From Antilocapra americana (taxonomy: Eukaryota; Chordata; Mammalia; Artiodactyla; Antilocapridae): a stretch of 64,000 nt of DNA. Below, in pieces: positions 21,901 to 33,900 of the stretch. Under the pieces are notes generated by a model that was not told the DNA's origin, did not search any database, and was given only the letters and a program-made list of their open reading frames with translations. Position 1 is the stretch's first letter; every line of letters begins with the position of its first letter. A program made the translations under genes and the position numbers. The stretch lies in assembly GCA_007570785.1 (NCBI GenBank), contig ML662465.1:6561974-6625973 (forward strand). Direction: 5' to 3'.

Positions 21901-24900
21901 GGTCGGCCGCGTGCTCCAAGTGGAAGACCGCCGACTCCCGGTCCCACTCCTCAGCCTTCTCGCAGAAGCGGCCAGCCTCGTGGTAGCGCACCATGGCCAG
22001 ATGGACCTGCCGCACAGATGGTGGGTGGGCCTGGCTGCCTGCAGGTCATGGCCACAGCCCAGGGCCCCCCAGCCAGCCAGGGCAGCTCCAGGTTAGTGCA
22101 GAGAGGGCATCGCCATACCTTCCCCAAAATGGACTTCCCGATTTTCTTCTCGAGGTCCAGAGCATTGAGCCTCTGCACTTCCAGGGCCACAGCCGAAGGT
22201 CTCGGCAGGTGGAGGCGGGAGGAATTGAAGAGATTCCACTTCTCCACACAGACCTGGGGAAGACCGGGCACTTACAACCCAGAGAAGAGAGGGGCTGGGG
22301 ATGGATGCACCCTCCCAACTATGAAAGCCGGTCTGGCAAGTCAGGGGGCATGAATCCGTGTGGTGTCGAGTTTTCTTGGATGAACTGGGCCTATTTTCAC
22401 TCTCCCGAATGATGCCAGCTAATGGGCACTGAGGCAAAGCTGAAGCAATAGAACACAGAGGCTAGCACCGCACACTGAGCAGTTCGGAGATGGGTCCCCT
22501 CACGTAACCATTTGAGTTGGGTGGGGAGGTTCGACCCTGAGCTGCTCCCCACACAAGGCTCCAGAACAGCCTGACTTCAGGGCTGGCAGCAAATCCACTG
22601 TGCTTTTTCTGTACATCCCCAGTGGTGCTTCTGCTGTTGGGCTTAGGAAAACATGCCATGTCTCCCAGCTAAAGACACCCCTGTCCCAAGTTCTCACAGG
22701 ACAGAGCCAGGCTGCCTGATGTGTGCATACATGTGTGTGTACACGTGTGTGCTAAATATCCTACAGTACACAGGGCAGCCCCCACAACAAAGAATGACAC
22801 AGCCCAGAATATCACTGGTGCTATGGTCAAACGACCCTGATTCCAAGCCACGTTGACCTGACTGACGGATACCTCGTGGTAAGTAAATATTGCAAGTATT
22901 GAATGGTAAGTAAATGCCACGTGATAAATAATCTGTGTTCTGGAAGCAGCAAGAGGTGCCATGGGGAGGTGCCATGGGGTTCCAGCCTGGGAGAGCAGAC
23001 AGGCTTTGAGGAGATATGACCATGGAGGAGGAAGGACCTTGCAGGCAGGAGGGCCAGAGGTTCAAAGTGTGGCTCAGAGTCAGCTAAGAAGAGGGTTCCC
23101 GAAGCTGGTCTTTCCCACATGTGCCCGATGATAATCATCTGAGATGCTTCTTAGAACTACTAGCCAGGTAACCTGGGGAGACCCTCATTTTCTTGTATGT
23201 CACCAGGGGATGAATAGGGTCAGCCTGTCTCACTGGGTGGCTGCAAGAAGTGCTCATAAATTAATGTACACTGCAAGGAGCCGAGGGGCGTGGCCTCCAC
23301 CGAATCTCCTTTAATCCTCCCTGCTGATCCCTCAGCACCCCACCCAGGGCAGGAGCTCGAAAAGTATTTGCCAAAGGGATTGGCTCCTTTGCAAAATCTT
23401 CTTTTAGGAGATGTATGAGTTGCCCGGGCAGGCAGAAATGATGTGACATAAAAGGGGAGAAACAGAAAGAGAGCCTGGAAAAGACAAGCAGCAGCCACGA
23501 TGAGGATTCCTGGGTGTACATTACCCGTCCGGAGCTGCCCAGGCTGTCTTCATCCGACTCATACCTCCGGTTACCGTTTGAGTGGCCCTGATGGAGGCAG
23601 AGATTACAGTGAACCAAAGCGCGGCCCTTCCTTCCAAGAGCCACCTCCTGGGGAACTGGCCCAGCCCTCCCAGGGGGCCCTCTTCAGGGAACTGGTTCAG
23701 TACCCCCCTGAAGCTGGCACACTTGCCAAGCAGAGAGGATGCTGGGAGACAGGCAGGACTGATGTGCTGGTCTCACATGTGCATAGATGGAAAGGGTTCA
23801 AAAGCACAGGATCCTCACAGGCAAGCACTGAGAAAACTGAGCCAAGTGCTTCTTCCTTTAGCCAAAGCTCCCATCACCTGTCCATATTCGCAGTATCAAA
23901 GCTGAGACCAGAGGCTCCCAGCAAGGCTGCCTTGATGCCCATGCTCCATTCTGGCACTGGGCAAAACCTAAGCAGCTGATACTACCTAAAATCGCCCTCA
24001 CCCGAATGCTGCTGGGAAGACAACTTAGGGCATCCTCTATCCTCCGGAGCCGTCCCGAGGGACTGCCGGAATCCTGTGCTTTTGAGCTGGGCCCTCCCAC
24101 CCACACCAGCACTGTTCCGGCCCACTGCCCAGCATCCTCTCTGCTTAGCAACCAGAGGTCCCAGCTTTACTGTGCGACGTGTCTGCCATTTTCACCCTTG
24201 TGTCTAATCCCCCATGCTTATCCCCTTACTAAACTTACTCGTCCCCATTACCTGTTTTATCTTCTGCCCTGCATTTATCTGAAATGATTGATACATTAAT
24301 TTACTTTATGCTCTTAACACCCACTCACATTCCCCCCTAGTTCTCTATCCTTCTGGATAACTACACAACAGGGAACTTTGTTCTCATTTCCTGGGGGTTC
24401 CTTACATGTTCTCTGGGCTCTGGGTCATCCAGGTCACCCCGCTTCTCACTGGGATATCCGCTGTCCCCACTGTTCTCAGAGTCCTGTAGGGAGAAGATGG
24501 TCCTAGGGTCTCAGGTCCCCTGAATATCTAGTGGTGATAACCTGGAATCTCATCCATTTGCTCTCTCTCCTTTGCCCCATCTCTTCACTTAACATTCCCT
24601 TCCTCCTACCCGTGCTGGCTGGGTAACAAAGAAGTAGCAAGAAATAGTGGCAAAGAACGTGGGCTCTAGACGCAGACTGCCTAGGCTCAAATCCAAGCTT
24701 TGTGACTTGCCAGTTGTGACCCTGGACAGTTGCTCAGCTTCTCTTGAGCTTGGTTTCCTGAGCTGTGGGGATTCATTATAGCACCTATATCAAGGGGCTC
24801 TGAGGATGAAATGAGGTGTCACACTCTATCATAGTAAGTACTATTATTAAGTAACTCACCCATTTCACAGGCAGAAAAACAAAGGTTTGTTTAAAGGATA

Positions 24901-27900
24901 AGACCCAAGGATAAAAATGTAGCATTGGGAACAATTATTTACACCTAAGCCCTCTGCCAAAACTGCACAGGTCAGTTCGGCATATTTTTTATTCTTCTAG
25001 ATCTGAATCCTGTTGTAAAAAGGAATCTGGTATAATTTGGAATTTCTAAAACTTCAGTAACCTATCACTGTTGAGTTGTGATCATATCTGCATGTCACCT
25101 GCATCACCGTTCAGCTAAAACTTTTTATTTTTTTCCTGCCTTATTTCACTGAGAGACATTTCAAACACACCAATAAGAATAGAGAATTCAAAAATGAACT
25201 CCTGTGCCCCTGTTGCCAAGTTCCAACAGCTCTTAACACTGGGCCTTAGTTACTTTAGATCTTTTATTTCTAAAAGGAATTGAAACATTTCTGTTAAAAT
25301 GCAGACTTCTCTTGAGTCTCCTTCTCACCCCATTCTCTTCTTCCTTGAAATAAACTCCTCTCACGAATTCATACTTCTCTTTTATCATCTTTCCTTAAAT
25401 AAACCATTTTATTTTACTTAATATATTTTTAAAAGCAGCTTGATATTACACCATGAATGCAAAACTTGGATCAATCTCCTAGACAGATGGGAGCCGTAGG
25501 ACACACACAATGGAATCCTTGGCCTCCGGTCTGGCCAGGAATCCACTCCACCCCAAGGAGCTGTGTTACCCTAAAAAGGCCTCTGCCCTGGTTTCTAGAC
25601 ACACCCCAGGCTTCCCACTGCCCTCTGCCAGGCCTGCTCTCTGTGAGTCAAATAGCTATTCTATTTTTTTAAACTATTTCAACTTTTTAAATTGAGATAT
25701 AATTTATAGACAACTAAACTGAAGTGTTCAGTGTGCTGAATGAAAGGCTGTTTTTGAAATCAGGTCACAGGCTATACTCAAAAGCTCCAGGCGGCCCCCT
25801 CCTTGAACCAACTCTCTGCAAGACCTTGGGCTACGTGTCCCATCCTTGGTAACCACCCCCAAGCCAGGCAACAGAGTGCCTCACTGAAACCCCAGCTCTG
25901 CATGTTTCAGCTCTGGGACCCTGGGCAAGGCAGCCAACCTCTCCAAAACAGAGTGTTCTCATCTGAGAAATAGTGGAGAATAACACAAGGACAGCAGTAT
26001 GCAGAGGGGTTCAAGGCCAGATGGCCTGGGTTTGAATGCTGGCTCCATCACTTATTGACCATGAGCAAGAAGCTTACCTTACCCAGTTTCCCCATCACTA
26101 AATCAGGGATAATGAGGGCACTGCCCAAGCAGAGCTGGTGACAAGCAGGTGGCTGAGGCAACAGGTGGCAGGGAGACTTTTCACTTTGCCAATCTTTTTA
26201 ATCTTTCCCTTTTCAACCTACTCTGAATTTCTAAAATTCATCCTAATTCTAGAAAGAAAAGTGAAAGTGAAGGTAACTCAGTACATGGACTCCTTGCAAC
26301 CCCATGTACTATACAGTCTATGGAATTCTCCAGGCCAGGATACTGGAGTGGGTATCCGTTCCCTTCTCCAGGGGATCTTCCCAACACAGGGATCAAATCC
26401 AGGTCTTCCACATCGCAGGTAGATTCTTTACCAGCTGAGCCACAAGGGAAGCCTTAATCCTAATTCTAATTTTAATTCTAGAGTATAACATAAAAGCTAT
26501 TCTGAGAGGAGTAGAAACTATTATCTACCTCCCAAGTTATTTGAGAATTAAACAAGAATTATCTACCAGACTCTTAAAACTGTCTGCCCAGTGTGACAAT
26601 TCCATATATGCAGCTCTTCCTACTTTTTTCCTGTCACTCAAGAACTCTGCAAAGCAGTCAGAAGTGAAGCTGAACCTTAGGAGCTGAGAGGGCAGCTTAA
26701 GGTGTTACTGGACTGTGCAAGTGTGACATTTCTGCGAAGTCTGTTTAAAAAATTCTGATGAACTTTTTTCATATAACTTCGTTTTTTCTTATGTCACATA
26801 ATAACAGGCATATGTGAATCTACTCTTTCAACTGTAAATTCTATGAATTCCAAATGCAGAATAAGTATTTCTGATGAAAATAAAGGGTTTAGATTGAGTG
26901 TAAGTGTAAATTATTGACTGTATTTCAAAGCCTAAAAACAAACAAACAAACACTTTTATTTCTTTATTTTGGCTCCCAACCAAGGATGGAACCTGTGTCC
27001 CCTACGGTAGGGGTGTGGAGTCTTAACCACTGGACTGCCAGGAAGTCCCTCTAATGAATTTTTAATTTGACACTATAACATATGTTCCTCTGAACGCAAA
27101 TAGTCATCTACGGTGTCTTACAGCTGAATCAAGAAGAGGCTGTAGGAAACCTGCTCTGCTCATCCAACCTGGGAGCATCACAGCTGCCTGTGCTGTGCGT
27201 TACACACTGGACACCCAGCATAGCCCCCTCTTCCCTAAGACACATACACGTGGCAAACCAAACCCAGGGCTGAGCCCAGCATGTACAGAAGGTCACACTG
27301 TTGTTGATTTGGATTCTCTGCTCTAACCACCTCCGGAAACTGAAACAGACCCAGCTCTCCCCAGAGGCATCTGCCTATGCCCTCTTGCCAGTGTCCCGAG
27401 CAGACCTGGGCCACCCACCTCTGAATCTGACGACTCAGTTCCCAGAGGAGGGCATCCACTCCTACCCACCCCACCCACCCCACCCCTGCTCCCCCACCCC
27501 CTCCACTCACCCGGTGGTTGTCCAGAGGGTCCTGGTCTCGAGGTGCCATGTTATCAAGGTCGCTGAACACAGGCCAATCTAGGCAGGGAAAAAAGAGAGT
27601 AAGGCAGTAGTTCCACAGCTGGAACAGTTCACAAGATCCACTTAACCCATCAACAGCTGCCACCAAACCTTTCTTCTCTTTAATTTATATTTATTTATAT
27701 TTTGGGCCACACCACATGGCTTGCAAGATCTTAGTTCCCTGACCAGAGATGAAACCCGGGCCCTTGGCAGTGAAAGCAGAGTCCTACACAAAGCTCCATG
27801 GAAAGCACCACTGGGCCACTAGGGAGTTTCCAAGCCTTCTTTATTTGACATTTATAAAGTACAAAAATGGGAGAAGAATGTCATTGGCACCTGAGAGGCC

Positions 27901-30900
27901 ACAGTTCTTTGAGAATTTACCCAGACTCTACTTGCCAGCTGTCTCTACTTGTCTGGAGCAAGTAGCTAAGCTGTGACAGACTTTCTTTTAAGATACTAGT
28001 CTTTATTTGCTAATACTTTATTTAGAATTTTTGCCTTGTATATTTAAAAGTGAGGTTGGGATACAGTTTTCTTGTTTGGTGTTTTGCCAGATTTTGGTGT
28101 AAAACTTTTTACAAATTTCAATCACTCTGAAAAATGTTACCTTGTTTTCTACAATATGGGTGGTTTTTTTTACTACATTTGGATGACTGCATCTTGAAAG
28201 TTTATTAAAAGAACTCATCCATAAAAGAACTCATTCATATTGATGGTCTGGGCCAGTAATCTCTTTGGTTGGCATGTCTGATTTTCTAACAGAAGTGAAA
28301 GCCAGTTTAACCCTGTTCTACCTGTTGCTTGTCCCCTCCAATCACAATAACCAGGGGCCAAACCACCACTCACGGAGGTGGTCCAGTTTCTGGCTGTGTG
28401 GTGTGGCTGAAGATGGCGAGGAAGGGAGAGAGTCAAAGGTCACATCACTCATGTTGTCATCTCCAGAGTTCTCTGAGAGGCGAAGGAGCAGTGGGGGCCG
28501 GCTCCCGGAGAGGGTCCTCACTCGAGGGCTCCCGCACTTTTCCTCTGTCCCCCTTAAGATGGTCTTGGCTGACTGCTGGAGAATTAACAGGGACACACAC
28601 ATCACACAGGCACCTTCTGGGAGCAAGGGGTTCTTCCTGTTGCCTGTTGGTCCCTCAAAACCTGAGACCCTTTCAGTCGTAGAGGCCTTAGGGACTGGCA
28701 GAAAATCTAAAAATAATCACTGGGGGATTAACCTGAAGGCCTCTAAGAAAGGGCGTCTGGAACAGGAGCTCAGAGGGCCAGCACTCCCAAAGGGATGGCC
28801 CTGAGCTGGGGGATGTCCTGCAGAACCCCAAGCTGGTCTTTTCCAACATGGCCTTATACCTGGTCCACGTACTGGGGATGGTAATGGGGGTACAACAGGG
28901 ACAGAGAGGTGCCCAGTGAGCCGAGTTCAAGTCTCATTTGTCAACACATCACACCACCACATACCAAACTATCTGTACACACCTGGTCCCCTCACTCTGG
29001 GCAAACATGGGCCCAAATCAAGCAGACCCCAATTCCTCTATTAGTGAGGATACTCAGGAGGGCTGTGTACACTGGTTCAAAAAGGGTGAGGGACACAGAT
29101 GGGACTAAGATTCTTCCAGCCACAATACTCTTCAATTAAGCATCGCAGGGCCTGGGCCACCAGCGCGAGGCAGTTTTCTGGTCCTGTAGCAGAAGGGCTC
29201 TGTCAGTCCGCATATGCTCATCCTGGGTACCTACCAGCAGCTTGGTGTTCTGATTCACTGCATCCCTCTCTCTTGGGGACAGGTCAAAGGGAGCGAGGCC
29301 CATGCTCTTGCAAATCTGGTTGCAGGCATGCGAGTGGAAGAAGAGAGCCATCCCGCGGACACCTGCAGACAGAGCCGGGGGTCTGGAGCATTGCTCTGCT
29401 TTGGGGTGGGGGCAGGGCAGTGGTGAGCACCCTAAATGTGGCAGGGGCAGGTGGAAAACATGCTAAGCAGGCAGGGGCCAGACGTCCCAGGCTCCCATCT
29501 CCACAGTCTAGGGCAGGCCCATATACCACCTTGGCCTGCTTGCCTGGGTGAACAAAGAGCCTGGAGATTTTGCAGGGAAGCGTTGTCTCTAGGCCCATAC
29601 TGGCTCTCCCAGCCTACCTAGGTTTCCATCTCCAAAGTCAGTGCCCCTCTCGGTATGGATCTGCGGGTCGGTGTAGAGGTCACCCACGCCCTGGATGTCC
29701 ACCACAATCAGCTGGTGGCCGGAACGCTCAAACGTGAAGTGGCTGAAGGCCTGTGGGGAGAGAAGAAGGAAAAGGTGACCACAGAGACCAGGCTGTGGGC
29801 TGCGTGGACCCCAGCAGGCACTGCTCTGACGGGCTGTGTGGACCCCAGCTCTGCCCATGTTGGGGGCCTTTCTCTGCAGGGAGGAGCGTACAGAGGCAAG
29901 GACAAAAAAAGAAGCCCTATTTAATTCAAGGGGCCTGAGAGGTCTGCTGAGACGGGACACAGGGCTCTGCAGGGGCCTCACCTGCGGCGTCAGGCGCACA
30001 TTGTCATCACGGACGAAGCCCGAGTTGGAGTTGTACTTGATGTACTTGCCCTCGATGTAGTGTTCCAGGTGGAACAGAGGCCGGCCTGGTCTCTCCTTCA
30101 GCTCTATGACACACATCTGCATGATGTCCACCTGGCGGGAAGGCGGGAGGAGTCAGGGGAAGGGCAGGGCCCAGGCGGCACCCTCCTCTGATAAGAGGCT
30201 GGAACAGAAAGGTTGAAACTACTGATGGTCCCCAGAATCCATTCCCCTTTTCCTTTAGAATGAAAACCCCTGCTATGGCCTGAATGGATCCCTCCAAATT
30301 TCATCTGTTGAAATCTCAAGGCTCACAGGTGATGGTATTACGGAGGTGGGGCCTTTGGGAGATGATAAGGTCAGGAGAGAAAAGCTCTAGTGAATGGGGT
30401 TGGTGCCCGGAAAAAAGAGACTCCAGAAAGCTCCCTCACTCATTCTTCTGTATTTCGTTCCAGCAGCCCAAATGGACTAAGACAACCTGAGTTGTAACAT
30501 GATGCACAGCCATCCAGCAGCAATGACATGGCTTGGCTTCCCTTGCAGCTAGATGTGGCCATGTGACTAAGCCCAGCCAATAGGAAGCAAGCAGCAGTGA
30601 TGATGCAACTCCAGCCTGCCCTCTCCTTCTCTGGCCTTCCTGAGGCTGTGAGGTGGACATCTACCAGGGATCCAGAATTGACCATGTGGTCCAGGGCAAC
30701 TCCTGGCAGATGGCAAATAAGACAGAAGGAACCAGGCCTCTGGACGACAAGGAGGCGAAGCACCAGCCCACCCTGATCCCCATCTAAGTGAGGCTATTTG
30801 ATGAGATGGAAAGAAACCATTTTGAGTTAGCACACAGTTGTGAGTCTGCCTGCTAAGCAACTCAGCCTGCGCCTTATGCTAATAAAGAGAACTTGGGCAA

Positions 30901-33900
30901 GTTATTTCCCCAGTTTATGCCTCAGTCTTCTCACCTGGGTATAAGGATGAAATCTGTTAGTACAGGAAAACAGTCTGCCAATGTTTGCTGATTTCATTAT
31001 TATCAGCAGACACAATTCTAGAGTGATACATACCAAACCATAACAGTGGTTCTTTCCCTACAAAGGGGAATCACAGGGAACTCAGACATTCCTTGCTAAA
31101 TTTTGCACCAAGAGTATGTTTAATATTGTACTCAGAAGAAACTGTGTAAGTACTGTGTATGTTTGTAAGTAGGATAGGGAAGAGCTGGGACTCTAACTTT
31201 GACTTGTTACACAAGAGCACACCCCATGGTACCCTGTCCCTGTTGACGCCACCCACAAGAGGAGCCAGGTCTGAGTTTTCCAAGGAAATGACCACCCAGG
31301 AAACTGTTTGGCTGAGTCAAGGAAAACAACAGCTGCAGAAGCCAAAGGGGTCCAGAGCTGGGAGCTGAGAACCTTTTCAAATGTGGCCTCAGTTCTGAGA
31401 ACCAGCCAGAGGGGAAGGAGCAGCTGGTTCCCAGAGGATTCCTGTCCCCAAAACTGGCTCTATCCCTACAAGGAAGACTGCTGCAGGGCCATTGGCTTGG
31501 TCAGGAGGCAACTGGGTGAGAGTCAGTGGCAGACACATATCCTCAAGGCGACAGCCAGTTCCTCCTCAAACAACCACATTCCTCTCCCTTCATCAATTCA
31601 ACCACCTGATTATTCACTGAGCACCTAGGCACTGGGATAAAGCAAACAAGACAGATAAAATCCTTGTCCTCAGGGGAGAGAGGAAACTGAAATATACATG
31701 AATGAAAACATGAATAAGACTTTCAGATACTGCCAACTGCTCTGAAAAAAAGAAACCAAAGCAAACAAAGTGACATGACAGAGGATGCAGCAGTGGAAGG
31801 GTTACTTCCTCTTCATGTAGGATGGTCTAGCACAGCCTCATAGCTTAGTCGGTAAAGAATCTGCCTGCAGTGCAGGAGACCGGGGTTCAAATCCTTAGTA
31901 GGGAAGATACCCTGGAGAAGGAAACGGCAATGCACTCCAGTATTCTTGCCTGGAAAATTCCATGGACAGAGGAGCCTGGTGGACTACAGTCCATGGGGTT
32001 GCAAGAGTCGAACATGACTTAGCAACTAAACCACCACCACCAGCACAGCCGAGCTGAGGAGGTGATATGAGCTGAAACCTGAAATGTAAGAAGGACTGAG
32101 GAGATCAGCCTTGGGGCACAGCCAGTTCAAAGGTCCTGAAGTAGAAACAAGCTTAGGGAAGAAGGGAAAAGTGGCCAGGCCTGAGTGCAGCGAGGTCACA
32201 GCCCCTGAGGGTGGGAATGTGGCTTCCTGTGTTCATACCAAGTATGCCTAATCAAGGGCGCTGCAAACACTAGGCACTCAATAAATTCTTCTGGTTGCCT
32301 GGAAACACGGCTCTCCTGAGGCACTCAGAAGATGGTACCTTATAGCTAGCAGGTACACCAACAGGAGAGCTGAGCTGTGAATTTAGGCAGAGCAAAGGCC
32401 TAGCACTATTTTCTAGCTATTTCCTCAAATGCATGCAGGCAACAGGAAATTCTGCTTGGCTTCAGGTTACCAATACTCTGGGGGCTCAAGTGAAGAAGCC
32501 AAGAGCAGAGGCTTGGAAAGTCTGAGCTTTCCAGGAAAAAGCCCTGCCTGTTTGGACAAGAAACTTTACCCATTTGAACCCTAGGTTCCCCAGGGACAGA
32601 CAAGGAATCCATCCCCCATGCCCTCTCCTGCTTTTTTGGGGGGAGACACCAATCCCAGCCCACCTAGTCTAAGAGGAAGGACCGATAACCCTGGCTCTAA
32701 GGGTGGGTACAAGGCTCAGCCTGTCCAATCTGCATATTTCCACCTCCTGGCCATCATGATTGGCTCAGTGATAGGCATCTGACCTAATCAAGCCAATGAA
32801 ATCCAGTTCTGAGACTTTCATAGAAACTTATTGAAAAACATGTCATTCCATCAAGGTTGCCAAGAAATAGAAAGGGAACCTACAGCTACTGGGGTCAACA
32901 TGTCACTGTAAGTTGAAAAGTTGCCTAAGTGATGCCAACACAGAAGAACATTGAGGCTAGACCTGGAGGAAGACTCCCAACAACCTCAATTTGGTCCTGA
33001 TTCCAGTTGTGCCTGTGTGTATGCATGCTAAGTCACTTCAGTCATGTCCAACTCTTTGCGACCCTATGGACTAGAGCCCACCAGACTCCTCTATCCATGA
33101 GATTCTCCAGGCAAGAATACTGGAGTGGGATGCCATGTCCTCCTCCAGGGGATCTTCCCAACCCAGGGATTGAACCTGGGTCTCTTATGTCTCCCGAATT
33201 GGTAGGTAGGTTCTTTACCACTAGTGTCACCTGGGAAGCTCCAGCTGTGCCTGCAGTCAGCCCTATTTCTCAATAATAGGAAGCAATTCATTCCCCTTTT
33301 GGATTAAGCCTGTTTGAATGGATTTCTGTCATTTGCAAACAAAAATCCTGACTAATAGACTATGTGTAAATGAAATAAAAACATTGCAACTTCCATCAAC
33401 CTCAGAGCTCTGGTTTTCTCTTATTTTCTTTTTTTTTCCTATTTTTTGGCTACACTGTGCAAACATCCAGGATCTTAGTTCCCTGACCAGGGTTTGAACC
33501 CATGGCCACTGCAGTGGAATTATGTTTTTCAACCACTAGACCATCGGAGAAATTCCAGAGTTCTGTTTTTAGGAATAAATAACTTTTGGCATACAGAGTA
33601 CTTGACCTGTTAGGCTCCATAAACGATGGGTTTTATTAGCTGCTGCTAAGACAGCAAAGAAGGGGGCCTGTGACTGGCACCTCCATCACCCTCATCTCCA
33701 GATCTGGGCTATGCTGTCCTGGGCTGCGCTGGTGTGGGAATGTGGAAGGCAAGGGTGCCACACACCTGCTTGGGGGGCTTGTGCCGATTATACTCCTCTC
33801 CCCAGAGTTTGGCCTCCATCTGTAGACGCACATCCTCGAAGTACACGTCCCTGTCCACAGACTCGATGTAGCGCTTTGCCACGTAGTTGGAGGCCCCCTT

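Larger units (their letters stand above)
24484..27510 (-). other. EEF2K: EEF2K intron between coding exons 10 and 11
   Basis: 3027 nt. It holds three MIR-like copies, a Bov-A, a CHR-2 and an L1 remnant near 25665-25735. The first 50 nt after the donor are extremely G-rich on the transcript strand. Confidence 0.9.
30132..33765 (-). other. EEF2K: EEF2K intron between coding exons 5 and 6
   Basis: 3634 nt. It holds a MaLR LTR, two Bov-A copies, a CHR-2 and diverged old repeats around 30.5-30.9 and 32.7-33.0 kb that I cannot name. Confidence 0.9.

Noticed and set aside
28265..28804. 179-codon plus-strand open frame
   Set aside because: It is the antisense shadow of EEF2K coding exon 9 and its flanks; no recognisable domain and no codon signal of its own.
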